Origin: an uncultured Clostridia bacterium
Lineage (GTDB): Bacteria; Bacillota; Clostridia; Oscillospirales; CAG-272
Length of the DNA stretch: 15,362 nt
Reading direction: 5' to 3'
NCBI GenBank assembly: GCA_947627815.1
Contig: CANQXN010000028.1
Coordinates: forward strand, 1 to 15,362
Position numbers and translations under genes: made by a program. This document shows positions 7,554 through 13,748 of this stretch, in pieces. Each line of letters opens with the position of its first letter. Within the stretch, counting starts at the first letter, position 1. Under the pieces are notes generated by a model. The model saw nothing but the letters and a program-made list of their open reading frames with translations. It did not search any database and was not told where the DNA came from.

Positions 7554-7717
7554 TTAAAGACGATTTCTCATAAAGCTGTCATAATTCTCATAATCAACTT
7601 TTTCAAAGAGGAAGGGTACTCATATTTGACTGGCCTCTGTCCAACCGTGGAGCAGGCCCCAAACTTGAAGTGCCTTTTCTGCAGGTCGTCGCGGGAGATG
7701 GTGTAGGTCTTTTTCAT
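7554..7717 (-). pseudogene. Small ORF coupled to the helicase gene, probable single-base frameshift
   Basis: An ATG at 7717 overlaps the helicase stop as ATGA, a classic coupling arrangement, with AGAGG upstream. The frame runs 49 codons (MKKTYTISRDDLQKRHFKFG...) to TGA at 7568. After Tyr34-Pro35 the frame reads into Leu/Lys/Ile/Met codons (SSLKKLIMRIM). The -1 frame from the same point gives the more protein-like, acidic FLFEKVDYENYDSFMRNRL, ending at TAA 7554-7556. Restoring one base near 7613-7616 would join them into about 54 aa. Either the gene carries a one-base deletion, or the 49-aa product is real and the second frame is chance. No family is recognised. Confidence 0.5.
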
Positions 7718-9339
7718 TTTGACCTCTCTTCATACAAGCAGTAGCACCGTGGGCTGTGGGGGCCAAGACGATGTTTTGTGGTATATCCATCGGAATATTT
7801 TTTCAAAAGCCCTTGGTTACGTAAAACTTCCAAATACTGTCCATAATTTTCAAAGCCGCTTTTTACTGCAAATTCTTTAAATTTGACTCCAGCGATCCAA
7901 ATATTTTTAGACGAATTATTGGTCACGCACTCGCCCCACATTTCGGACAGAAGCGGGTAATCTCGGTTTTTACCATCCTTGCTAGGGAAGTGCTGGTTGT
8001 GGAGGGCTATTTCATCCATAACGGCATGATAAAGCTCCATAGCTAAATCCTCTCTCGATGGAGAGCTGTCATAGATCGATGTGAGTAAATCACGGATTGC
8101 CTTGATGTTCAGTTTTAAGCCAATGGCTTTTTCGAACAGCTTTGCGGATAATATTAGAGACGCGAATATGTTGAGTATGCGCTCTTGTATTGGAGATACA
8201 TTTTTTATGGAAGTCTTAAATTTTTTGAGCTCTTCTGTAAATATTCTCTGTACGATATCAGGATGTCGTCTAAGCTTTAACAGATGCTTTGCATACGGTA
8301 TGATCGCGCATCCGTAATTTTGCCTGACTCCACTGACCAGACGTCTGGCATGGGCATCGTCATCCGTCCAATGAAGATTGAATTCAACCACCCTTGCGTA
8401 CAGACCCAAGTCGAAACAGCTCATATTGAGCGGACTGTTTTCGCCACTGTAAATAATACTGCCGGAAAACTCTCTTCGCTCCTTGATGTTTCCTGAACTG
8501 TCACAGCGCAATTTGTCAACACCCTTTGACCAGCAGTAAAATATGTTTGAAAAATCCCGCTGGCCGCAGATGGTGGACTCATCGAGTATGTGTATCATAC
8601 CGCTGTCCTGAAGAGATGCCGAAATAGCATTATCAGTTGCGTTAAAGTCCTTGATAAGGCCAGAGCCTTCCTCTGGTGACCCATATATCGAGGCCATAAG
8701 CCTAAGCGCCGTGGTCTTACCCGTAGAGGATTGACCAATGATACCCAATATGGGCACCTCGGTGAATAGTTTAGCCTCTTGCAATATGTACGCCACCGGG
8801 GCCAAAGCCCCTATTGCCAAAGCCAACTCCGCGTTGGTATGTCCTAACACCTCACTTTCAATTATGGTCTTCCAGGACTCGAGAGTTCCACATGGGGCTA
8901 CCTTCTCTTTGCCGATGTATTTGGATTTTGCCTTTTTATCGGTTTCGGAGATGCCAATAACCTCATTAGCAAGGAAAACCGTCTCGTCATCCACGTTGCA
9001 GATGCCGAGCTGATCATGCACATACAGCTTTGGAGCAGCCTTGCAGCTATCTAAGAGATGACCCAATAGGACCTCGATGTTCTCCGCCGTTTCCAACATG
9101 GTAAAACCTTTTATGGAAAGTAGGCGGCAAACATTGCGATTCAAAGCGTCTCTGCCAATAGCCTCCAGTTCCAGCTCCTCGCCGTCCACCCACAAGCTAA
9201 GAATTATCTTGCGGTTGCCGGTAAGCAAGTCGATGTGCTCTTCCTTGACGTAGACCTCTTCACATAATGCCCCCAGGCACTCGCCACTTTCGTCGTCGAA
9301 TGCCTCGAGCATATGGCTATTATTGGCCACCAGATACAT
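7714..9339 (-). CDS. DUF927-type ATPase/helicase (replication protein of the element), 541 aa
   Basis: The N-terminal 160 residues are mostly beta-type and of DUF927 character. The ATPase core has Walker A GQSSTGKT (202-209), Walker B IHILDE (D253/E254) and a sensor-like SIIYSGENSP (N301). A helical region (about 330-440) and a winged-helix-like C-terminus (IAGVKFKEFAVKSGFENYGQ) follow. DUF927 proteins are superfamily III-like or MCM-like hexameric helicases or primase-helicases encoded by SCC elements (Cch), islands and phages; they open the element's origin. The start at 9339 has GGAGG 8 nt upstream (9348-9352) and overlaps the preceding gene by 20 bp. The stop overlaps the next small ORF by ATGA. 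The repeat-rich leader upstream of the operon is a candidate origin. Confidence 0.88.
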   Translation of the reverse strand: MYLVANNSHMLEAFDDESGECLGALCEEVYVKEEHIDLLTGNRKIILSLWVDGEELELEAIGRDALNRNVCRLLSIKGFTMLETAENIEVLLGHLLDSCKAAPKLYVHDQLGICNVDDETVFLANEVIGISETDKKAKSKYIGKEKVAPCGTLESWKTIIESEVLGHTNAELALAIGALAPVAYILQEAKLFTEVPILGIIGQSSTGKTTALRLMASIYGSPEEGSGLIKDFNATDNAISASLQDSGMIHILDESTICGQRDFSNIFYCWSKGVDKLRCDSSGNIKERREFSGSIIYSGENSPLNMSCFDLGLYARVVEFNLHWTDDDAHARRLVSGVRQNYGCAIIPYAKHLLKLRRHPDIVQRIFTEELKKFKTSIKNVSPIQERILNIFASLILSAKLFEKAIGLKLNIKAIRDLLTSIYDSSPSREDLAMELYHAVMDEIALHNQHFPSKDGKNRDYPLLSEMWGECVTNNSSKNIWIAGVKFKEFAVKSGFENYGQYLEVLRNQGLLKKYSDGYTTKHRLGPHSPRCYCLYEERSK

Positions 9340-9712
9340 CGGATGAACCTCCGGCCTCAGGGGGCTTCAAAATGAATTTGCGGTCCTCGATATTGGCATA
9401 TATACCATTACGGTATATTTTCAACTTTTCATGGCAGCCAACAAATTCATCATAACCATCGACGCCATTGTGGGCAAGATAGTCCTCGAACTCGATTGTC
9501 CGGTCTGGAATGAACTCGCCGCCAATAACGAAAAGCTCCTCGTGTGAGAACTCTTGACCTTGGTCGCTGGTCAGCAGGTATTTGATTTTGACTGCTGTTC
9601 CATGCGCGTATCCCTCTGGTTCCTTTACGGATACAACCGTGGAATCATAGGTGCCGGGGGGAGGGGTCCTGCTCTTGGAGCGCTTTGTTTGGATTTTTTT
9701 CAAATCCAGCAT
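9320..9712 (-). CDS. SSB-like / DUF669-like small DNA-binding protein, 130 aa
   Basis: The start at 9712 (MLDLKKIQTKRSKSRTPPPG) is chosen because AAGGAAG (9722-9728) lies 9 nt upstream; a longer frame exists but lacks a site. A basic N-terminus is followed by PPGTYDSTVVSVKE and VKIKYLLTSDQGQEFSHEEL, a pattern like the OB-fold DUF669/SSB-like proteins that accompany phage and island primase-helicases. The C-terminal tail is short, Gly/Ser/Asp-rich (PPEAGGSSDVSGGQ) and loosely like an acidic SSB tail. The assignment is weak and rests on pattern plus context: it is the first gene of the helicase operon and overlaps the DUF927 gene by 20 bp. It would coat single-stranded DNA during replication or recombination. 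Confidence 0.7.
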   Translation of the reverse strand: MLDLKKIQTKRSKSRTPPPGTYDSTVVSVKEPEGYAHGTAVKIKYLLTSDQGQEFSHEELFVIGGEFIPDRTIEFEDYLAHNGVDGYDEFVGCHEKLKIYRNGIYANIEDRKFILKPPEAGGSSDVSGGQ

Positions 9713-9768
9713 AAGAAAAAACTTCCTTTCAGGCACTACGCACACCTTGATGTGCCATTATTAAATTT

Positions 9769-9842
9769 TCAAGGTGCGGTTCCCATTCCCCTTGGGGTCC
9801 GGGCAGATTGATGGGTAATTTTCATGTAGGTGGTCTAAACAT
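9769..9842 (-). CDS. Possible leader peptides (6 aa and 18 aa, overlapping)
   Basis: AAAGGAGG (9851-9858), the strongest-looking ribosome binding site in the leader, is 8 nt before an ATG at 9842. That ATG opens a 6-codon ORF, MFRPPT, stopping at 9822-9824. The stop overlaps a second ATG (ATGA, start 9825) of an 18-codon ORF (MKITHQSARTPRGMGTAP) ending at 9769. A Pro-Pro pair in so short a peptide could slow ribosomes. Translation here could remodel the hairpins before the 130-aa gene. No conservation data are available. Confidence 0.35.
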
Positions 9843-10027
9843 ATTAGCTGCCTCCTTTCAGTTGCCTCCCTTCACTAACCTGGATGGTCAGTCCCATTTA
9901 CCTATGTAGGTGAATGTTAGCCTACGATCCAAGACCTAACCGAGCCAGAAGTATCAAACCTCTGGTCCCACGTCACCAGCTGGGATAGTCAGTTCCGTTC
10001 ACCTATATGAATAAGTAAACATCAGCC
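9801..10027 (-). repeat. Three imperfect direct repeats of about 45 bp in the leader
   Basis: On the minus strand, copy A (10027-9980) begins GGCTGATGTTTACTTATTCA, copy B (9922-9879) begins GGCTAACATTCACCTACATA and copy C (9848-9801) begins GCTAATATGTTTAGACCACC. A and B align well across their length, including GTGAACGGAACTGACTATCC against GTAAATGGGACTGACCATCC. C is more diverged. Start-to-start spacing is 105 and 74 bp. Such iterations upstream of a replication gene suggest iterons or repeated RNA domains. Confidence 0.55.
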
Positions 10028-10268
10028 AACAATCAGAGTGCAATGGGGGTCTCGACAGGGTTGTTAAGATTTGGAAGGATATCACGCCCGTCAGTACTGT
10101 TTGTATGGCGGGCCCTGGGAGTTACCGTCCCAGGCCGGTCCGTGTGAGAGGAACTGAACCGACTATTGTAGCCGACCTTGCCCTTGTACCTCACTCCTAT
10201 GATTGTAATTATATGTAATGCTTACTGTGTTTTTTACCCGCTGTTTGCATCACTTAATTACTGAAGCC

Positions 10269-10297
10269 ATTATAGCAGTTCCTGCCGTTTTTGACAA
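10269..10297 (-). promoter_or_regulatory. Strong promoter of the replication/recombinase operon
   Basis: On the minus strand TTGTCA (10297-10292), a 17-nt spacer and TATAAT (10274-10269) differ from consensus at one base. Predicted transcription start is near 10262, leaving a 550-nt leader before the first gene at 9712. A 16-bp perfect palindrome (10337-10352) lies 40 bp upstream. Confidence 0.75.
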
Positions 10298-10541
10298 TTG
10301 GCATACATAACAATGTTGCTTTTAATGTATTTACCCAAAAGTTATAACTTTTTAAGGCAAAAAAATATGAACGTTCTATGAATTTTTCCCTTATGGCGAG
10401 GCGAGCGTCCTCTCAACCGAATTATCTCCGTTATTCCCAGCCAATGGAGGCTAAAACCCGAAAAACAAGCCGTTTTGGACGAAAAACAATTCAAAAAAGT
10501 TATAAAGCCAGGCTAAGGCCGATTTATACAATCTGCACAAA
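10298..10541. other. AT-rich noncoding region with a 16-bp perfect palindrome
   Basis: No gene is supported here. AAAAGTTATAACTTTT (10337-10352) is a perfect palindrome upstream of the operon promoter; a partial copy (AAAAAAGTTATAAAG) is near 10495-10507. This could be an operator or part of the replication origin. A plus-strand open frame across 10378-10614 runs into the recombinase 2 terminator and has no protein-like features. Confidence 0.5.
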
Positions 10542-10572
10542 AAAAGTGGTTCCTCTGTCAGGGACCACTTTT
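10533..10572 (-). terminator. Terminator of recombinase 2, overlapping its stop codon
   Basis: A 13-bp stem (10572-10560 with 10554-10542, one wobble) and 5-nt loop are followed on the minus strand by a run of seven T. The recombinase 2 stop codon (10558-10560) lies at the loop edge, so the last codons form the 5' arm. Confidence 0.85.
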
Positions 10573-12120
10573 CTCATACACCTCCTGACGCCTCACCGTC
10601 AGCGTCGTATCTAATTCCGGGAACACATCCAGCCCGGTCCGAATGGTGATGGATAGCCCATACCGTCCTACATCTATCCGCTTGATGAAGCCTTGTATAA
10701 ACTCTTTATATGCGGGACTGGATGGGCTCTTTTTTAATTGAACATACTGCTGAGGAATCAGCAGAGGGTCAACGTCAGTTGTCTTGTTCACCACGTCTTT
10801 CTGGCCCAGCTTGCGCATTTCAGATTCAATTTGCGCTTTTTCCTGTTCCAATTCTTCCAGCTTGCCGGTGAGGGCAGGGGAGACGATACCCTTCATAATA
10901 ACAGAGGTTATATGTTCTATCCCCGCGCTTACTTCATCCAATCTGGTCAGGAGCCTCCCTTGCTCCCCAGCTATGATTTCAGAGTGATTTTTCGTCATCG
11001 CCTCAATGTGACGGATGATTTCGCGCATAGCGGCGGCATTAAAGATATATTTTTCCAGGAGCGTCACGACATACCGTTCCAGATAGCTTTGATTGATTTC
11101 TTTATTTGAGCAGCTATACCGCTTGGATGGACACCGATAGGTTACATATCTGGCCTTGCTCCTACCGGAATACCGGGTATTGCCCACCATCGCCCTGCCG
11201 CACTCCTTGCAGAAAACTTTTCCTGACAACAAGTAGCTGGTCTTGGCGTTGGCTCTGCCTCCGGTGTGTCTGTGGCTGTCAATGCGTCCCTGTACCTGGC
11301 AAAAGGTTTCCTCATCTACTATCTGCGGTACGCCCCCTTCCACTGTGATTATGTCCTCATTGTCTTTAAGAAGGTGCGTATTCCGAGTACCGGCCACACT
11401 CCTTGAAGAGCTTCGGTTAAAGACATAGAGTCCTTGATATTTGGGATTGGTAAGGATACTGTAAAGACTGTTTTTCTGAAATTCCTTTCCGTTTTTAGTC
11501 CGATGACCCATATCGTGTAATTTGCCTAATATCTCAGAGTACCCACAGCCGCCGCTGTACATGGAGAATATCAGCCTGACCGTCTCGGCCTCCTTGGGAT
11601 TGATAATCAGCTTATGTGTAATTGGGTCCACATCATATCCCAATGGAGGCTTACCCCCGGTGTGCTTGCACTGAAGGGCCGTCTCTCGCATCCCCTTCAT
11701 GACCTCACGAGCCAAATTCTGGCTGTAATATTCGCTCATACCTTCCAGCACTGACTCCATCATAATACTTTCCGGGCTGTCATCCAGGTTTTCCAGGACG
11801 CTGTACACGGTCACACCGTTCTTTTTTAATTCACGTTTATATATTGCCGAGTCATAACGGTTTCGGGCGAATCTGTCCAGCTTATGGACCAGTAAAATGT
11901 TAAAGTTATGGAGGGCGCTATCGGCAATCATGCGTTGGAAGGATGGGCGGCGGTCTGTGGTGGCGCTCCTGGCCTCGTCAATATAAGTTTCCACGATGGA
12001 GATATGACGCTGTGCGCAGTAGGAGGTCATGGCTCGGATCTGTGCGTCTATGCTCTCGGAACGCTGATTATCTGAGCTGAACCGGGCGTATAGGGCTGCC
12101 CGGTTACTTACCTGTATCAT
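10558..12120 (-). CDS. Large serine recombinase 2, 520 aa
   Basis: The resolvase domain (about 7-150) has nucleophile Ser15 in YARFSSDNQ and arginines in KLDRFARNR (R83, R86). A recombinase domain follows (about 153-270, GGKPPLGYDVD), then a zinc ribbon with C304, C307, C330 and C337, a coiled coil (about 385-440) and a C-terminal region of about 80 residues. The start at 12120 is chosen because AGGAGG lies 9 nt upstream and the sequence begins MIQVSNRAALYARFS; upstream in-frame codons are Arg-rich and come from the overlapping DUF1643 gene. It overlaps that gene by 17 bp, implying coupled translation. It is clearly related to recombinase 1 but diverged, and its size is near SCC CcrB. It is the recombinase nearer the ssrA-side attachment site. 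Either recombinase, or both together, may act on the ends. Confidence 0.95.
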   Translation of the reverse strand: MIQVSNRAALYARFSSDNQRSESIDAQIRAMTSYCAQRHISIVETYIDEARSATTDRRPSFQRMIADSALHNFNILLVHKLDRFARNRYDSAIYKRELKKNGVTVYSVLENLDDSPESIMMESVLEGMSEYYSQNLAREVMKGMRETALQCKHTGGKPPLGYDVDPITHKLIINPKEAETVRLIFSMYSGGCGYSEILGKLHDMGHRTKNGKEFQKNSLYSILTNPKYQGLYVFNRSSSRSVAGTRNTHLLKDNEDIITVEGGVPQIVDEETFCQVQGRIDSHRHTGGRANAKTSYLLSGKVFCKECGRAMVGNTRYSGRSKARYVTYRCPSKRYSCSNKEINQSYLERYVVTLLEKYIFNAAAMREIIRHIEAMTKNHSEIIAGEQGRLLTRLDEVSAGIEHITSVIMKGIVSPALTGKLEELEQEKAQIESEMRKLGQKDVVNKTTDVDPLLIPQQYVQLKKSPSSPAYKEFIQGFIKRIDVGRYGLSITIRTGLDVFPELDTTLTVRRQEVYEKSGP

Positions 12121-12697
12121 TCTGGGTTGCCTCCTTCGCAGTCTCGGCGACCTGTGCCTCCGCCGCCTCATAAGCCGCCCAATCAAAAGGTTTCAGTATC
12201 CATTGGCTCCTGAGTGTCGGGGTCAGGGGATGGAGGCCGTCCCGTGTACCGTCTGAAATGACATGAACCTTTCCCTGATACGGCTTCAACAGGGCCAGCA
12301 CCGCCCCGGCACGGCTGGCTATCCTCGTGTTGGTATCAGCGGATTTTCCCCAGGCCACAATGACGCAGGAAGCACTTTCTGCGGCCTTTTTGATAAAATC
12401 ATCATTTTCAGGTGCATTCAGATCTTCATCTGAATTCCAACGAAAATTTAGCTTTTGCGTTAGCATGGAATATAGGTTGAGCACCTCCACGCCTCCGAAT
12501 CGCTCTAGCCTTGTGATGTTGTTCACTACAAGTGATGTTGTGGTATCCATAACGAGGTCGTCCGCCTGAGCCGGGTTGAGCATTATCACTGCGGCAACCG
12601 GCTTATCTTTGCTCCATACACGCCTCCACGAAAATCGGTGAGTACGCTCATCATTAAAAACGGCTTCACATCTTACATTGCTTTTCTCTGTGACCAT
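12104..12697 (-). CDS. DUF1643 domain protein, 197 aa
   Basis: The family signature is clear: RFSWRRVWSKDKPVAAVIML then NPAQADDLVMDTTT (about 37-54), NLYSML (74-79) and a later VIVAWGKSADT (about 112-122). DUF1643 proteins have no established biochemical function but are frequent in mobile elements, including SCC cassettes next to the recombinase genes (recollected family knowledge). The start at 12697 has AGGAG 8 nt upstream. Its 3' end overlaps recombinase 2 by 17 bp, so the two are translated together. A terminator hairpin (12720-12758) separates it from the upstream gene pair, so it may have its own promoter; TTGACG at 12782-12787 with TATTTT 15 nt away is a weak candidate. The C-terminal tail is Ala/Glu-rich. 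Confidence 0.9.
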   Translation of the reverse strand: MVTEKSNVRCEAVFNDERTHRFSWRRVWSKDKPVAAVIMLNPAQADDLVMDTTTSLVVNNITRLERFGGVEVLNLYSMLTQKLNFRWNSDEDLNAPENDDFIKKAAESASCVIVAWGKSADTNTRIASRAGAVLALLKPYQGKVHVISDGTRDGLHPLTPTLRSQWILKPFDWAAYEAAEAQVAETAKEATQNDTGK

Positions 12698-12711
12698 GAT
12701 AATAGCTCCTT

Positions 12712-12758
12712 AAACATAAAAATTAGCTGGATAGAAGCGCCATCGCTCCTATCCGGCT
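12712..12758 (-). terminator. Terminator after the HTH gene
   Basis: A 10-bp stem (12758-12749 with 12734-12725, one wobble), with an inner AGCG/CGCT pair, is followed on the minus strand by AATTTTTATGTTT. It lies 33 bp past the stop of the 66-aa HTH gene and would reduce transcription into the DUF1643-recombinase pair. Confidence 0.7.
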
Positions 12759-12790
12759 TAAAAATATAATATATATACAAGCGTCAACTA

Positions 12791-12991
12791 TTATCGGTCC
12801 AAATCCAACCTCTGCCCATCCTCTTTGGCAAGCAGTTCTTCCAGCTTCTCCCGGTCCACAAATATTCTGTTCCCAAGCATCCTCGTTGGAAGGTACTTCC
12901 TCACCAATATCCGAATCTTCTTTTTACTGATAGGCAGATATTCATCTTGTATCTCAGATATAGTGACATATTGCCTCTTTGCCTTCTTCAT
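12791..12991 (-). CDS. Excisionase-like helix-turn-helix protein, 66 aa
   Basis: This small basic protein has the layout of MerR/excisionase-type winged helices: YVTISEIQDEYLPISKKKIR (8-27) as the HTH, then KYLPTRMLGNRIFVDREKLE with the typical R-x-G/N-x-I-x-V-x-R wing. In mobile elements such proteins act as recombination directionality factors or as local repressors. Its place next to the element's right end and upstream of recombinase 2 fits a directionality role (inference). The start at 12991 has AGAGAGG about 8 nt upstream. The gap to the preceding stop is 5 bp, so the two form an operon. Confidence 0.8.
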   Translation of the reverse strand: MKKAKRQYVTISEIQDEYLPISKKKIRILVRKYLPTRMLGNRIFVDREKLEELLAKEDGQRLDLDR

Positions 12992-12996
12992 GACCG

Positions 12997-13293
12997 TTAC
13001 CTCTCTCTCTTTGACCTATCCTCGGCCTCAGCTTCAATGGTCGTGCCCTTGAAAAGTCTGAATGTCGTGATCGTTTTCCCATACTTGCTCAGATTACGAC
13101 TTTTTGACAACGCTCTGCCTATCTTTACAGCTTCACTCTGCGTCAGCTGGTCCGTAGTAAAATGGTCAGGATAGACCTTCGGATTCTTTCCGGGTACGGT
13201 TTCATTGATTATATTCTCGATTTCATCCGCGTAATTGCTCAGGTCTACATTCTGGGATGAATCCGTTAAAGTGTATTTTCTCAGTAGCGCCAT
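12997..13293 (-). CDS. Orphan hypothetical protein, 98 aa
   Basis: Not recognised. The start at 13293 (MALLRKYTLTDSSQNVDLSN) is chosen because AAAGGAGG sits 7 nt upstream; an ATG six codons earlier lies immediately before that ribosome binding site and would translate it. The protein is hydrophilic, acidic at the N-terminal half and basic toward the end (SKSRNLSKYGKT, EDRSKRER), without membrane segments. The basic tail and the location directly before the HTH gene suggest a DNA-associated accessory factor of the recombination module (inference). It is the first gene of the right-end leftward operon. Confidence 0.78.
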   Translation of the reverse strand: MALLRKYTLTDSSQNVDLSNYADEIENIINETVPGKNPKVYPDHFTTDQLTQSEAVKIGRALSKSRNLSKYGKTITTFRLFKGTTIEAEAEDRSKRER

Positions 13294-13311
13294 ACTGCGC
13301 CCTCCTTTCAC

Positions 13312-13660
13312 GTCTATATTTATTTGTTAGCATAAATGTTAGTAAAATCACTCAAAATGCCCCAAAGCGCCCCATAGCTCCACGACCGGCTGCTGCCACG
13401 GTCATGCCCCGGTAGCTCCCCGGACGTGCCCCGGACGTTTTCCCTTGCCGCACCTGCCCTCCCCGGCTCCCCGCCCAAAAGCGTGGGATGGATATGATGT
13501 GGCCTTGTGTGGTGAGTTTCAAAAGCTATCTAAACTCTGAGCTGGTTTATGCCTTTCATTCTTACCCCGGCCATATACCCGCTTCATCAAGGCGATACTG
13601 GCCTCCTACATCACAAAAAGGGCTGATTTTCTCCCTTATGGCTGGCCTTCTTAAAACAAA
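13312..13660. other. Right-end noncoding region, C-rich with repeats and a G-quadruplex motif
   Basis: No sizeable gene is supported. Positions 13321-13360 carry a repeated TGTTAG (operator-like) and no clear promoter. Positions 13361-13480 are strongly C-rich on the plus strand, with CCCCGG repeated three times and the direct repeat TGCCCCGGACGT-like units at 13410-13440. The minus strand at 13457-13476 reads as four G-runs with loops of 1, 4 and 1 nt, a strong G-quadruplex motif. A 22-codon minus-strand ORF (13519-13587, MKRVYGRGKNERHKPAQSLD...) with a distant GGAGG is possible but weak. Confidence 0.5.
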
Positions 13661-13706
13661 CAAAAGCCGCACATGGCAAGCAATGCTTACTCATGTGCGG
13701 TTTTCG
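13661..13706. terminator. Bidirectional terminator inside the element, replacement 3' end signal for ssrA
   Basis: A 9-bp stem (13667-13675 with 13692-13700), extended by an inner AAGC/GCTT stem, is flanked by AAAA and TTTT. On the minus strand it is followed by CTTTTGTTTGTTTT. It lies 35 nt beyond the ssrA CCA, where it would end tmRNA transcription in place of the native terminator now at 1715-1738. Confidence 0.8.
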
Positions 13707-13734
13707 ATAATTTCCCATCGGACGTGGGAATGAA

Positions 13735-13748
13735 TGGTGGAGGCGGCG
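13735..13748. repeat. attR: right copy of the 14-bp attachment core within ssrA
   Basis: This is identical to 1747-1760 and forms the last 14 nt of ssrA including CCA. The left neighbour (GGGAATGAA) belongs to the element and the right neighbour (GGAGTTGAACCC) is the tmRNA T-arm. The recombination therefore regenerated an intact tmRNA 3' end. Confidence 0.85.

Larger units (their letters stand above)
9713..10262 (-). ncRNA. Long structured leader of the replication operon (candidate ncRNA, cis-regulator or origin)
   Basis: About 550 nt between the promoter and the first gene contain no large ORF. Visible structure includes a 7-bp hairpin with 7-nt loop (10114-10120/10128-10134), CCAGA/TCTGG near 9942-9962, CCCAG...CTGG-type stems around 9965-9984, an 8-bp inverted repeat CACCTTGA/TCAAGGTG just before the first ribosome binding site (9743-9750/9769-9776), three imperfect repeats (9801-10027) and tiny ORFs with a strong ribosome binding site. 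It may be a regulatory leader, a large noncoding RNA or the replication origin. The sequence alone does not decide. Confidence 0.45.
1747..13748. mobile_element. Integrative element inserted in the 3' end of ssrA (SCC-like gene content)
   Basis: Boundaries are the 14-bp direct repeats. The interior is AT-richer than either flank and encodes two large serine recombinases, an excisionase-like HTH protein, a DUF927-type helicase, an SSB-like protein, a DUF1643 protein, an XRE repressor, a 765-aa candidate cargo protein and several orphans. The recombinase-helicase operons run leftward. No relaxase, type IV secretion, phage structural or tyrosine integrase gene is present, so it is neither a complete ICE nor a complete prophage. 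By family knowledge, DUF927 helicases provide autonomous replication in SCC elements and phage-inducible islands. Transfer would then depend on a helper or natural DNA uptake (inference). Confidence 0.88.

Noticed and set aside
9801..10027. CRISPR-like repeats
   Set aside because: Only three imperfect copies with unequal spacing, and no cas genes nearby.
9713..10262. Retron or group II intron RNA
   Set aside because: No reverse transcriptase gene is present in the window and no domain V-like end was seen.
10378..10614. 78-codon plus-strand open frame
   Set aside because: It overlaps the recombinase 2 terminator and C-terminus, lacks a ribosome binding site, and has no protein-like pattern.
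13488..13733. 81-codon plus-strand open frame at the right end
   Set aside because: It crosses the bidirectional terminator and has no ribosome binding site; treated as noncoding.
1747..13748. Integrative conjugative element or prophage
   Set aside because: No relaxase, coupling protein, type IV secretion, capsid, portal or terminase gene is visible.
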